From an uncultured Sutterella sp. (GTDB taxonomy: Bacteria; Pseudomonadota; Gammaproteobacteria; Burkholderiales; Burkholderiaceae_F): 64,000 bases of DNA. Positions 53,300-62,279 of the stretch are shown here, one piece after another. The notes below the pieces were generated by a model that was given only the letters and a program-made list of their open reading frames with translations, searched no databases and had not been told where the DNA came from. Every line of letters starts with the position of its first letter. Position 1 is the first letter of the stretch. The position numbers and the translations under genes are program-made. The DNA lies in the NCBI GenBank assembly GCA_905194315.1, contig CAJJRX010000002.1:1-64000 (forward strand), given 5' to 3'.

Positions 53300-55981
53300 A
53301 TGTTTGACTCTATCCTTACCAAAATTTTCGGTAGTCGCAACGACCGCCTGATTAAGCAGTACCGTCGTCAGTGTGAAGCAATCAACAAACTTGAACCTGC
53401 CATGAAGGCGCTCACCGATGAGCAGCTTCAGGCCAAGACACAGGAGTTTCGCGACCGTATTGCGGCAGGCGAAACCACTGACCAGCTTTTGCCCGAGGCT
53501 TTCGCCGTGGTGCGTGAGGCGTCCGTGCGTGTGATGGGTATGCGTCACTTTGACGTGCAGCTCATCGGCGCCATGGTTCTGAATGACGGGAAAATCGCGG
53601 AAATGCGTACCGGTGAAGGTAAGACGCTTATGGCTACGCTCGCCGTGTATCTGAACGCACTGGCAGGCAAGGGTGTGCACGTTGTCACCGTTAACGACTA
53701 TCTGGCAAGTCGTGACGCGGACTGGATGGGCCGCCTCTACAACTGGCTGGGTATGTCCGTGGGCAAGATTCTCTCGGGGCAGTCCCAGGAGGTCAAACGT
53801 GCCGCCTATGCCGCCGACATCACCTACGGTACCAACAACGAATACGGCTTTGACTATCTGCGCGACAACATGGTGCAGTCTGTTGAGGAGCGTGTGCAGC
53901 GTCCGCTTTACTTTGCCATCGTCGACGAAGTGGACTCCATTCTGATTGACGAGGCCAGAACACCGCTGATTATTTCCGGTGCCGCTGACGACAACACGGA
54001 TCTGTACCGCGTGATCAATGACATCCCCGCCATGCTCACCCGTCAGGCCGAGGAAAAGGCTGAAGGGGACTACTGGGTTGATGAGAAGGCGCATCAGGTC
54101 TACCTGAGTGAAGCCGGTCATGAGCACCTTGAACAGATTCTTGTGCAGCGCGGTCTGATCAAAGAGGGCGATACCCTTTACTCGCCGCAGAACATCATTC
54201 TGATGCATCACCTGACCGCATCGCTTCGCGCCCATACGCTCTTCAAGCGTGACCAGCACTATGTGGTGCAGAACGGTGAAGTGGTGATCGTGGACGAGTT
54301 CACCGGCCGTCTGATGCCGGGACGCCGCTGGAGCGACGGTTTGCATCAGGCTGTTGAGGCCAAGGAAGGCGTTGAAATCCAGAAGGAAAACCAGACGCTT
54401 GCCTCGATCACGTTCCAGAACTATTTCCGTATGTACCAGAAGCTCTCCGGTATGACGGGTACGGCTGATACCGAAGCCTATGAATTCCAGGACATCTACG
54501 GTCTTGAAACGGTTGTTATTCCGACCCACCGCAAGATGATCCGAATTGACGAGCAGGACAAGGTATTCCGCACGGTTGAGGAAAAGTACCGTGCCATCAT
54601 CGAAGACGTGAAGGCCTGTCATGCCCGTCAGCAGCCTGTGCTTCTCGGTACCACATCGATTGAGAACTCCGAACTGATTTCTCAGCTTCTTACCGCTGAA
54701 GGCATCGAGCACAACGTGCTTAACGCCAAGCAGCACGAACGCGAAGCGCAGATCATTCTGGAGGCCGGCCGTCCGGGTATGGTGACGATTGCCACCAACA
54801 TGGCCGGTCGCGGTACCGATATTGTGCTCGGCGGCGGTCTGACCAAGATTCTTGATGCGATCCGCGCTGATGAAACGCTCACGCCCGAACAGCGTGAGGC
54901 CCGTATCGAAGAGGAAACCCGCATCTGGCAGGCCAATCACGATACCGTGATCAAAGCCGGCGGTCTGCGCATTATCGGCAGTGAACGTCATGAGTCCCGC
55001 CGTATTGACAATCAGCTTCGCGGCCGTGCCGGCCGTCAGGGTGACCCGGGCAGCTCCTGCTTCTATCTGTCGATGGAAGACCAGCTCCTGCGCATCTTCG
55101 GCGGTGAACGCATGCGCGCGATTGCCGACCGTCTGAAGCTCGAAGAGGGGGTGGCAATCGAGTCGAAGATGCTCACCCGCATGATTGAAAGCGCCCAGCG
55201 CAAGGTCGAAGGCCGTAACTACGACATTCGCAAGCAGCTGCTTGAGTTTGACGACGTGCAGAACGACCAGCGTCACGAGATCTACGGTCTGCGTAACGAT
55301 ATTCTCGAAAAGGATGATGTCTCCGAGCTCATCACCAGTCTGCGCGAAGGCTACTTCACGGACATGTTCCGTGCCTGTGTGCCTGAGGAAACGGTTGAGG
55401 AGCAGTGGGATCTCGATAAGCTGCGCTCCCAGCTGCAGGGCAACTTCGGTATCGATATCGACTTCCGCAAGCTGCTTGACGAAAACGATCAGTTCACGGA
55501 TGAGGACCTGCTCAAGGTGCTCATTGACAAGGTCAATGAGATCTACCAGTCCAAGGAGGATCTGGTGGGTCATGAGCCCTTCAACAATCTGGCCCGCGCT
55601 GTGCTCATCGGCATGCTCGATCAGCTCTGGCGTCAGCACATTTCTGCACTTGACGCACTGCGTCAGGGCATTTATCTGCGCGGCTATGCGCAGAAGCAGC
55701 CCAAGCAGGAATACAAGCGTGAGGCCTTCACGATGTTTGAAGCGCTGCTTGATCAGATCCGCGAGAGTGTGGTGATGTATCTGATGCGCCTTGAAATCCG
55801 CTTTACCGAGGATGAGCCCCAGTCTGCTGCAGAGAATGCTCAGGAGCTTCCCGCTACTGAGGCCAACAGCTCTCAGGGCGCCGCGGCAGTGGATCCGGAA
55901 GCCTTCAAGCACTGCGGTCGCAACGATCCATGCCCCTGCGGTTCCGGTCTTCGCTTTAAAGACTGCCACGGTAAACTCTAA
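53300..55981 (+). CDS. secA: SecA, preprotein translocase ATPase
   Basis: An 893-residue motor that drives proteins through SecYEG. Walker A (MRTGEGKTLMATL near residue 104) and the VDEVDSILIDEARTPLI DEAD-like segment are present. The C-terminal zinc motif CPCGSGLRFKDCHG for SecB and ribosome binding is intact after an Ala/Glu-rich linker. ATG at 53300. It is followed by a terminator and the argJ-like gene. Confidence 0.97.
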   Translation: MFDSILTKIFGSRNDRLIKQYRRQCEAINKLEPAMKALTDEQLQAKTQEFRDRIAAGETTDQLLPEAFAVVREASVRVMGMRHFDVQLIGAMVLNDGKIAEMRTGEGKTLMATLAVYLNALAGKGVHVVTVNDYLASRDADWMGRLYNWLGMSVGKILSGQSQEVKRAAYAADITYGTNNEYGFDYLRDNMVQSVEERVQRPLYFAIVDEVDSILIDEARTPLIISGAADDNTDLYRVINDIPAMLTRQAEEKAEGDYWVDEKAHQVYLSEAGHEHLEQILVQRGLIKEGDTLYSPQNIILMHHLTASLRAHTLFKRDQHYVVQNGEVVIVDEFTGRLMPGRRWSDGLHQAVEAKEGVEIQKENQTLASITFQNYFRMYQKLSGMTGTADTEAYEFQDIYGLETVVIPTHRKMIRIDEQDKVFRTVEEKYRAIIEDVKACHARQQPVLLGTTSIENSELISQLLTAEGIEHNVLNAKQHEREAQIILEAGRPGMVTIATNMAGRGTDIVLGGGLTKILDAIRADETLTPEQREARIEEETRIWQANHDTVIKAGGLRIIGSERHESRRIDNQLRGRAGRQGDPGSSCFYLSMEDQLLRIFGGERMRAIADRLKLEEGVAIESKMLTRMIESAQRKVEGRNYDIRKQLLEFDDVQNDQRHEIYGLRNDILEKDDVSELITSLREGYFTDMFRACVPEETVEEQWDLDKLRSQLQGNFGIDIDFRKLLDENDQFTDEDLLKVLIDKVNEIYQSKEDLVGHEPFNNLARAVLIGMLDQLWRQHISALDALRQGIYLRGYAQKQPKQEYKREAFTMFEALLDQIRESVVMYLMRLEIRFTEDEPQSAAENAQELPATEANSSQGAAAVDPEAFKHCGRNDPCPCGSGLRFKDCHGKL

Positions 55982-55998
55982 CCGGCCGTTCTGAATAC

Positions 55999-56037
55999 AA
56001 CCCGTCAGCCACCTGTAACCGTGACTGGCGGGTTTTC
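55999..56037 (+). terminator. terminator after secA
   Basis: AACCCGTCAG (55999-56008) pairs with CTGGCGGGTT (56025-56034), with one wobble, and is followed by TTTTCG. Confidence 0.7.
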
Positions 56038-56055
56038 GCTTCTCTGAGGTCCGCT

Positions 56056-57138
56056 ATGTCAGCATCAGCCAATCCGATTATCTGGAATGTCCCCGGCACG
56101 AAGGCGCTCGGTGCTCCGGGTGCCGATATGCTCATTCTCGAGCAGGGCACGATTATTGCCGGTACTGTCAGAGGCGGGGCTCTGAGCGACGGACAGGCTC
56201 TCGGGCTTAACACCCGTCTGTCCTCGCCGCTGATGCCCGGTGCGATTGCGCTCATAGGAGCCGGATCGGGCACGGGCATGGGGGCACTCTCGGATTCGCT
56301 TGTGGCCGGGCTCGATAACCGTCTCAAGGAGCAGGTGCCGCTCAAGGGGCTGCTCAGTCTTCTCTACGGTGAGGACGGCGGGCTTTTTGCCGTGGATCCT
56401 GTTGTTGAGTCGGTAAAGTCCTGTCTCTCGGGCGGGCAGCCGTTTCAGGACGGGGTGCGGCACTTCAGCACTCTGTTCATGTCCGCCGGTCTCAGGATTC
56501 ATGTCGGGGCGATTCTGGCAGGCGGCTTCGGGGAGACACAAAACCGCCATCTCATCATCTCGAGTGATCTGCCGCTCAGCCAGACGGTGCTCCGGGCAGT
56601 ACTCACCCGACTCAGAACCGCACTCTTTCTGACCTACCGTCTGCACGGCGTTGATCATGCGGCAGACACCCTGGTGCTTGCTGCCACCGGAAAAACACCG
56701 CTCACTTACAAAGCCTCTGATGAGGAGCTCACGGATATCGCAGCAGCCGCTTACGCCATGGCGGCAAAAACCCTTCTTACACCGCTTTTTGAAAAAGAGG
56801 GCTGGACGCTGAGGCTGCGGGTGGCGGGTGCACAGAACGCTGAAGAGTGTGAGAAACTCATCACGGCGATAGCAGGAGGAATCCGCCGCATACGCAATAC
56901 AGACATGACGCCTGCGCAGCGCTGGCAGCTGCTCAGACTCAGTATCGCCCGTTCCGGCATAGACACCCTTGCCCGCGAGGATCTCACGCTGATAACCCCG
57001 TCGGGCGTTCTCGTCGAGGAGGGAAGGCTCAACGCCGCGCCGGATGCGCAGGCACTCTGGCATTCGGTCTTCGATGCCGGTGAACCGCTCACCTGGCAGC
57101 TCGTTCGCGGAAGCGTTTCTCTTGAGGTAACACTCTAA
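56056..57138 (+). CDS. diverged ArgJ-like protein, apparently lacking the catalytic threonine
   Basis: A 360-residue protein in the usual argJ position after secA. It follows the ArgJ order: a DMLILEQGTIIAGTV N-terminal strand pair, GSGTGMGALSDSL, SQTVLRAVLTRL, DTLVLAATGK and a C-terminal RNTDMTPAQRWQLL that parallels the NDPNxGR region. However, the autocleavage site ATML, the VDGDTSTND substrate motif and the KGAGM segment cannot be recognised; the aligned position reads RHLI. ArgJ normally moves acetyl groups between N-acetylornithine and glutamate. Here that activity is doubtful, and the role is unknown. It is shorter than typical ArgJ (about 400). Confidence 0.6.
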   Translation: MSASANPIIWNVPGTKALGAPGADMLILEQGTIIAGTVRGGALSDGQALGLNTRLSSPLMPGAIALIGAGSGTGMGALSDSLVAGLDNRLKEQVPLKGLLSLLYGEDGGLFAVDPVVESVKSCLSGGQPFQDGVRHFSTLFMSAGLRIHVGAILAGGFGETQNRHLIISSDLPLSQTVLRAVLTRLRTALFLTYRLHGVDHAADTLVLAATGKTPLTYKASDEELTDIAAAAYAMAAKTLLTPLFEKEGWTLRLRVAGAQNAEECEKLITAIAGGIRRIRNTDMTPAQRWQLLRLSIARSGIDTLAREDLTLITPSGVLVEEGRLNAAPDAQALWHSVFDAGEPLTWQLVRGSVSLEVTL

Positions 57139-57258
57139 TCCTGAGGCTTTGCGAGTGGCAGCAGGAAATATCTGCGCTAGAATGGCTGATGCGCGCGGCA
57201 TTTTTCACCAGCCGCGCAGTACAGGTTTTCCACAGGCTTCACGAAGAGGGGTACAGAC

Positions 57259-57939
57259 GTGAGCGAGCAAAAAATTGTTGAGGTCGCCGTAGGCGTGTTG
57301 ATTCGCGAAGATGGTCGCGTGCTGCTGGGCTCGCGCCCTGCAGGCAAGCCTTATGCGGGTTACTGGGAGTTTCCCGGCGGAAAACTCGAAGAGGGTGAAA
57401 CAGTGCATGCGGCACTGGTTCGCGAGCTCAAAGAAGAGCTTGATATTTCGCTCTCCGACTCGTTTCCGTGGTTTGTGATGGAACACCGCTATGAGCATGC
57501 GCATGTTCGCCTGCATTTCTACCGCTCTCATGACTTTATCGGCACGCCGAAAGCCAAAGAAGGCCAGCAGTTCGGGTTCTTTGCGCCCCGGGAACGTCTG
57601 CCGGGTCTGCTTCTGCCGGTCGATGAACCGATTCTCAACCGGGTGGATCTGCCGGAGGTCTGGGAGGACGATATCGATCTGCTGACGCTCTCACGGCATG
57701 CGCTGCACGCTCAGGTTGTCCGTGAAAATACTCACCGTTTTGTCGGCGCCCGTGCAGAGACGGCCAACGATGTGCTCAAGGCTGTGGCCATGGGCTATGA
57801 CTATGTGATTGTGCGCCCGGAACACTTCGAGGTGACACTGGTTCGCGGCGAACCCCGTCTGCCTGTTTATGTGGAAGGGGTGAGTGCTGCCGATCTGCGA
57901 GAGTGGCAGGACAGGGGCGCTCACGGCGTTAAGCCCTGA
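57259..57939 (+). CDS. Nudix hydrolase (MutT-like) with a shortened TenI/ThiE-like C-terminus
   Basis: A 226-residue protein. The Nudix box runs from Gly41 to Ile63 (GKLEEGE...RELKEEL), with Asp62 where Gly is usual. Such domains hydrolyse oxidised nucleotides like 8-oxo-dGTP. Residues about 146-226 resemble part of a thiamine-phosphate-synthase-like barrel (VGARAETANDVLKAVAMGYDYV and VEGVSAADLREWQDRGAHGV). Relatives fused in this way are longer, so the second domain is probably a remnant. The start is GTG at 57259 with AGAGGGG upstream. Confidence 0.82.
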   Translation: MSEQKIVEVAVGVLIREDGRVLLGSRPAGKPYAGYWEFPGGKLEEGETVHAALVRELKEELDISLSDSFPWFVMEHRYEHAHVRLHFYRSHDFIGTPKAKEGQQFGFFAPRERLPGLLLPVDEPILNRVDLPEVWEDDIDLLTLSRHALHAQVVRENTHRFVGARAETANDVLKAVAMGYDYVIVRPEHFEVTLVRGEPRLPVYVEGVSAADLREWQDRGAHGVKP

Positions 57940-57958
57940 CCGGATCCGGGATGCTGAG

Positions 57959-57988
57959 AAAACGGCCGTCGAAAGACGGCCGTTTTTT
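57959..57988. terminator. bidirectional terminator between the Nudix gene and yacG
   Basis: AAAACGGCCGTC pairs with GACGGCCGTTTT around a GAAA loop, with A-run and T-run ends serving both convergent genes. Confidence 0.88.
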
Positions 57989-57989
57989 G

Positions 57990-58214
57990 TCAGGACTGCG
58001 ACTCTTTTGCCTTGAGTGTGGCAGCCGCAAGATTCTCCAGTTCCTCGGGCGGCAGTCTCATGGCCGAGCCCGGTTCACCTTCAATAACGTAGCTGTTGGA
58101 GGCCCATTCGCCTAAATCGATCAGACGGCACCGTTCAGAGCAGAACGGACGCCATGGGTTGTCTTTGCGGTATTCGATCTCCTTACCGCATGTGGGACAT
58201 TTCACTTTTAACAT
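57990..58214 (-). CDS. yacG: YacG, zinc-ribbon DNA gyrase inhibitor
   Basis: A 74-residue protein with four zinc ligands, Cys6, Cys9, Cys25 and Cys29 (CPTCG and FCSERC). In E. coli YacG binds GyrB and inhibits gyrase. It lies 35 bp downstream of zapD in the usual coaE-zapD-yacG order. Confidence 0.93.
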   Translation of the reverse strand: MLKVKCPTCGKEIEYRKDNPWRPFCSERCRLIDLGEWASNSYVIEGEPGSAMRLPPEELENLAAATLKAKESQS

Positions 58215-58249
58215 GAGAATACTTCGGATAATCAGCAGAAATGCACAGT

Positions 58250-59029
58250 TTACTGAAGTGTGCAGATTTCCATTCTGAACGGGATGTTTTCACCGCGGAT
58301 CGCATGGAGCTTGTCGTTTGCGTCGGGTCGGGTGAAGCGGATCCAGAGCATGTATTTGTTTGCGCTCACCTCAGGGATGGCGTTGGCGCTGCACGGAACC
58401 CATATCTGCGCGAGCGACGGAGAGGGGCGGTTGGACATCGGGTACTGGAACACGCCCTTATGGGCCACATAGTCAACCGGTTCGTCACTTGAACGGAGGA
58501 ACTTCAGAAGCAGTGCACAGGCATCGCGAATCGAGGAGAGCGGGCTGGCGTAGCCAATGAGCTCCTCACGGCGCACTTCACACGGCTTGTGGAGCCAGTA
58601 GTGCAGCTGCGGGAGGTCAAACTCACACGTGCCACCGGCGATGGTCTGGCGGGTGCGGATGAGCTGCAGCCACTGATTTTCGCGGATGCTCTGGCCGGTG
58701 CGTCCGACAGTGGCGGAGACTTCCTGCATCACATTTTTAATGCTCGCGAGACTCTCTTCGAGCGCATTCTGATTAACAGCGGGATCGTCAAGAAACGAGG
58801 CCATGCGCTGACGCTGACGTTCGAGCTCCTGAATGAGTTCGTTTTTCAGATCCGAGCGGGCTGTGGCGTCAAGGAGGTCAAACAGAGCAGAGATGGCCGC
58901 CTGGTGGGCAACGGGGTCTTCCTGCTCACAGAACCACTCATAACGCTTGAAAAGGGCTTCCAGGCGAAGATAAGTGCGAATTTTCTCATTACAAGGAAAT
59001 TCATAAAGCAGGTAACTCGATGCTGTCAT
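58250..59029 (-). CDS. zapD: cell division protein ZapD
   Basis: A 259-residue cytosolic protein that bundles FtsZ protofilaments. The YEFPCNEKIRTYLRLEALF N-terminus and the central HYWLHKP segment are characteristic. ATG at 59029 is preferred; the frame is open further upstream without family sequence. Its promoter probably lies in the 59030-59194 gap after coaE. Confidence 0.93.
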   Translation of the reverse strand: MTASSYLLYEFPCNEKIRTYLRLEALFKRYEWFCEQEDPVAHQAAISALFDLLDATARSDLKNELIQELERQRQRMASFLDDPAVNQNALEESLASIKNVMQEVSATVGRTGQSIRENQWLQLIRTRQTIAGGTCEFDLPQLHYWLHKPCEVRREELIGYASPLSSIRDACALLLKFLRSSDEPVDYVAHKGVFQYPMSNRPSPSLAQIWVPCSANAIPEVSANKYMLWIRFTRPDANDKLHAIRGENIPFRMEICTLQ

Positions 59030-59125
59030 GTCTGCGGCTTTCTTCTTATGTGGTCGGATAAGGGAGGCACTGCGACAGTGGAGCCGCCGCACTGGCTCAT
59101 GGTGGAGATTGACATCTTATTGACA

Positions 59126-59151
59126 TTGTGCGCCAAATTGCGCGCACAATC
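59126..59151 (-). promoter_or_regulatory. 9-bp inverted repeat upstream of zapD
   Basis: ATTGTGCGC and GCGCACAAT are perfect inverse copies separated by 8 nt, between coaE and zapD. ATTGACAT also occurs twice just before it. The layout resembles an operator for a dimeric regulator, but the regulator is unknown. Confidence 0.4.
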
Positions 59152-59194
59152 AATACTCTTACAAAAAAATACCACAGTACCCGGCACCTGAGGA

Positions 59195-59806
59195 TCATCC
59201 GGATGTGACTTCCGTCCATTTTTTGTATAGATCTGTGAGCGAGAGCAGAAACGACTGCGGATCGGCTTCATTGACCACAACAGTGTCGGCGAGCTCGCGC
59301 ATGCTGTCTGCCGGCATCTGCGCCCGGATAATCGCCTGCGCCTGCTCGCGGGAGAAGCCGTTACGTCTGGCCAGACGGCCGATACGGGTCTCTTCCGAGG
59401 CGTCAATCATCAGAACCCGGTCGACCAGGTGGCGCCAGCGTTCGTTTTCAAGCAGCAGTGCACAGTCAAAAATGACCAGCGGATGCGTTTTGGAGAGCGC
59501 TTCGATACGGCTGCGGGCCTCGTGCTCGATGAGCGGGTGCAGGAGCGACTCCAGTTTTTCTTTTGCAGCAGGATCGGAAAAGACGAGCGAGCGCATTTTT
59601 TGGCGGTCCATGGCGCCGGTCGCATCGATAAAGGTCTCTCCGAAGTGTTCTCTGACAGCCTGAGTGCCGGCAGCGCCGGGAGCGGTCAGCTCGTGAGCGA
59701 TGCGGTCCGCATCAACGACGGGGATGCCCTGGTCCTGAAAGTAAGCCGAAGCGGTGCTTTTTCCTGAAGCGATGCCTCCTGTGAGGCCGATAACTGCGTG
59801 AAGCAT
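59195..59806 (-). CDS. coaE: dephospho-CoA kinase
   Basis: A 203-residue P-loop kinase that does the last step of coenzyme A synthesis. GLTGGIASGKST lies at 7-18 and DADRIAHEL near residue 32. ATG at 59806 is chosen over an upstream TTG that adds ten non-family residues. The pilD/pilC/pilB genes often found upstream are absent here. Confidence 0.95.
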   Translation of the reverse strand: MLHAVIGLTGGIASGKSTASAYFQDQGIPVVDADRIAHELTAPGAAGTQAVREHFGETFIDATGAMDRQKMRSLVFSDPAAKEKLESLLHPLIEHEARSRIEALSKTHPLVIFDCALLLENERWRHLVDRVLMIDASEETRIGRLARRNGFSREQAQAIIRAQMPADSMRELADTVVVNEADPQSFLLSLTDLYKKWTEVTSG

Positions 59807-59891
59807 GTCTGTGCGTTTTTTCCGGGATAGTGACAAAAAACCACTTTAACAGATTTGAACCGGTGTAGTGTGCTGTGCGGAAGGCGGGAGA

Positions 59892-59938
59892 AGACAAAAA
59901 AAAGAAGGAACTGCTCAAATGAGCGGTTCCTTCTTTTA
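59892..59938 (-). terminator. terminator after the tRNA-Pro gene
   Basis: On the minus strand AAAAGAAGGAAC-GCTC pairs with GAGC-GTTCCTTCTTTT, and a T8 run follows. Confidence 0.85.
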
Positions 59939-59944
59939 GAAATC

Positions 59945-60021
<77 letters not shown>

Positions 60022-60150
60022 AATTTTTTCTCTAATGAAGCATCAGAGGAACGGAAGTATATCAGACTTTTTTGTGTTTGTGTTGAAGAAGAAAAACGAA
60101 AGCAGAAATTTTTTCTTTTTTTCCTCTCACTCTCACCGGATTGCTAGCTC

Positions 60151-61149
60151 TCAGCTGTTGCGTTCGACCGTGTAGGTGAGCAGTCCGATGAGCGAGGCAC
60201 GGTAGGGCGTCTCAGGCAGCACGGAAAGCGCACGGGCACCGCGCTCGAGTTCCTGACGGGCGCGCTCACGGCAGCGGCTGAGTGCATCCGAGCGGGTAAT
60301 GATGCCGGAGATGAGCTCAAAGTCACCGTCGCCTTCGCGGATGGCCCTGTCAATGATTGCGCGTTCCGCATCCGTGGCGCTCTGCCGGGCGTAAAGCAGA
60401 GGCAGTGTCACCTTGCCTTCGCGCAGATCCGCACCCAGATTCTTTCCGATTTCTGCACTCACCCCCTGATAGTCGAGCATATCGTCAGCGATCTGGAAGG
60501 CGTTGCCGAGCGCGAGCGCATAAGTGCAGACCGCCTCAAGAGCCTGAGGCGACGCGTCGGCAATGGCGGCAGCCATGCGGGCAGCGGCCTCAAAAAGGCA
60601 GGCGGTCTTGCGTTCGATCACCTGAAAGTAACGGGTTTCGTCAACTTCGGGGTCATGGGCGTTGGCCATCTGAATCACTTCCCCCTCGCTGAGGCGGTTG
60701 GCGGCATCCGAGAGTGCCTGCATGACCTTCAGATTGCCCGCCTGCACCATCATCTGGAAAGAGCGCGTGTACAGGAAGTCCCCGACGAGCACCGCTACGC
60801 CGTTGCCCCAGCGGCTGTTGGCTGTCGGACGTCCGCGGCGCATATCACTCTCATCGACCACGTCATCGTGCATGAGCGTGGCGGTATGCAGCAGCTCGAT
60901 CGTAGCACCGAGATAGCGGTGCAGCTCACCCTCGTAGCCGAGCGCCCGGGCGATGAGCATCAGCAGTGCCGGACGCATACGCTTGCCGCCTGCACCCACA
61001 ATGTACTCACTGATTTCCTTCATGCGCGGAACATCGCTCTCGAGCTCGGCCATGATGATGCGTTTGACAGCCTGCATGTCCTCAGCGATGGGCGCAAGGA
61101 GCTGTTGAACCAGGACTTTTGGATCCGTTTGGGCGTTTTGTTCAGACAT
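60151..61149 (-). CDS. ispB: octaprenyl diphosphate synthase
   Basis: A 332-residue trans-prenyltransferase that makes the long side chain of respiratory quinones. The first Asp-rich motif is DDVVD (95-99) in LMHDDVVDESDMRRG; the second is ADDMLDY. The chain length is inferred from the family, not the sequence. ATG at 61149 is preferred. It is divergent from rplU, the usual ispB-rplU-rpmA-obgE arrangement. Confidence 0.94.
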   Translation of the reverse strand: MSEQNAQTDPKVLVQQLLAPIAEDMQAVKRIIMAELESDVPRMKEISEYIVGAGGKRMRPALLMLIARALGYEGELHRYLGATIELLHTATLMHDDVVDESDMRRGRPTANSRWGNGVAVLVGDFLYTRSFQMMVQAGNLKVMQALSDAANRLSEGEVIQMANAHDPEVDETRYFQVIERKTACLFEAAARMAAAIADASPQALEAVCTYALALGNAFQIADDMLDYQGVSAEIGKNLGADLREGKVTLPLLYARQSATDAERAIIDRAIREGDGDFELISGIITRSDALSRCRERARQELERGARALSVLPETPYRASLIGLLTYTVERNS

Positions 61150-61271
61150 AGATTCTTGTGGTAATGTGGGTTGACGGTTAAGGCAGGTGCGCACAGTATA
61201 ACCAGGTCATCCCGGGTGCTGTGCGTTCTGTTCAGAGAGGCATTGTAGCGCAGAAAAAATAGGGATTTCAC

Positions 61272-61300
61272 TTGACTTGGGGAGAAAAACTCCTCATAAT
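61272..61300 (+). promoter_or_regulatory. promoter of rplU-rpmA
   Basis: TTGACT (61272-61277) and CATAAT (61295-61300) with a 17-nt spacer form a near-consensus sigma-70 promoter about 145 bp upstream of rplU. The transcript has a long leader. Confidence 0.8.
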
Positions 61301-61445
61301 TGCGTTTTTCCACGCACACGCGTGACGTGTATGGATTTCATGTGAGGGGTGCCCTCAGACATACCGTCCGCTATTACAAAAAGGTTTTGCGAGTCAGGCC
61401 GGAATTTTCAGCGCTGACCCAAGCAAAACGGGCGAGGTTTATTAC

Positions 61446-61757
61446 ATGTACGCAATTATCAAAACTGGCGGTAAGCAGTACCGCGTTTCTGTTGGCGACA
61501 AGCTCAAGGTTGAAACCCTCGAAGCTGAAGCCGGCGCTCAGGTGACTCTCACTGAAGTCCTGGCCATCAGCGATGATCAGGGCCTGAAAGTTGGTAACCC
61601 CACTCTCGCCGGTGCTACCGTGACGGCTACCGTCCTTTCCCACGGTCGTGGTGACAAGGTCCGTATCTTCAAGTTCCGTCGTCGTAAGCACTCCATGAAG
61701 TCTGGCGGCCATCGTCAGAACTACACCGAGCTCAAGATCGACGCGATCGCGGCTTAA
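61446..61757 (+). CDS. rplU: 50S ribosomal protein L21
   Basis: A 103-residue ribosomal protein beginning MYAIIKTGGKQYRV, with the KVRIFKFRRRKHSMKSGGHR basic segment that binds 23S rRNA. It is the first gene of rplU-rpmA. Confidence 0.98.
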   Translation: MYAIIKTGGKQYRVSVGDKLKVETLEAEAGAQVTLTEVLAISDDQGLKVGNPTLAGATVTATVLSHGRGDKVRIFKFRRRKHSMKSGGHRQNYTELKIDAIAA

Positions 61758-61791
61758 TCTGTTAACCGACTTTTTATAGAGAAGTACTAAA

Positions 61792-62055
61792 ATGGCACAT
61801 AAAAAAGGTGGCGGTTCTACCCGCAACGGTCGTGACTCCAAGGCAAAGCGCCTTGGTGTGAAGGTTTTCGGCAACGCTAACGTGAACGCTGGTGGCATCA
61901 TCGTTCGTCAGCGCGGCACGAAGTTCCACGCTGGTGACAATGTCGGCATGGGCAAGGACTACACGCTTTTCGCTCTCGTTGACGGCGTGGTCAAGTTTGA
62001 AGTCAAAGGCGCCCTCAACCGCCAGTACGTGAAGGTTGAACCGGTCTCTGCCTAA
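61792..62055 (+). CDS. rpmA: 50S ribosomal protein L27
   Basis: An 87-residue protein beginning MAHKKGGGSTRNGRDSKAKR. Its N-terminus reaches the peptidyl-transferase centre. It is followed by two hairpins. Confidence 0.98.
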   Translation: MAHKKGGGSTRNGRDSKAKRLGVKVFGNANVNAGGIIVRQRGTKFHAGDNVGMGKDYTLFALVDGVVKFEVKGALNRQYVKVEPVSA

Positions 62056-62067
62056 TCAGGGCAGAAC

Positions 62068-62099
62068 AGGTGCAGGGCTCCTCTGAGACGCCTGCACCT
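62068..62099 (+). terminator. hairpin directly after rpmA
   Basis: AGGTGCAGG pairs with CCTGCACCT, with no clear T-run; it may be a processing or stability element ahead of the next terminator. Confidence 0.5.
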
Positions 62100-62116
62100 G
62101 AGATGGTTTGATCCAT

Positions 62117-62147
62117 AAGCCCAGCAGGTTTTCCCTCTGGGCTTTTC
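62117..62147 (+). terminator. rho-independent terminator after rpmA
   Basis: AAGCCCAG (62117-62124) pairs with CTGGGCTT (62137-62144), followed by TTC. It separates rpmA from obgE. Confidence 0.75.
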
Positions 62148-62279
62148 TGTTGTTTGCACACGCCTTTGTGGAAAGGTAAAAGCCTGAAACTGATGCATTA
62201 ACTCTGCAGACCTGCTATTGTGTGCAACGAAAAAAGACACAGATAACTTTTTTTCGAAAAACTCTCCCGAGGTACGATT

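Noticed and set aside
53246..55969. 907-codon open frame antisense to secA, and similar long antisense frames over groL (19532-21313) and tyrS (part of 3363-6344)
   Set aside because: They mirror conserved genes on the other strand, lack ribosome sites and family sequence, and arise from the codon bias of the real genes.
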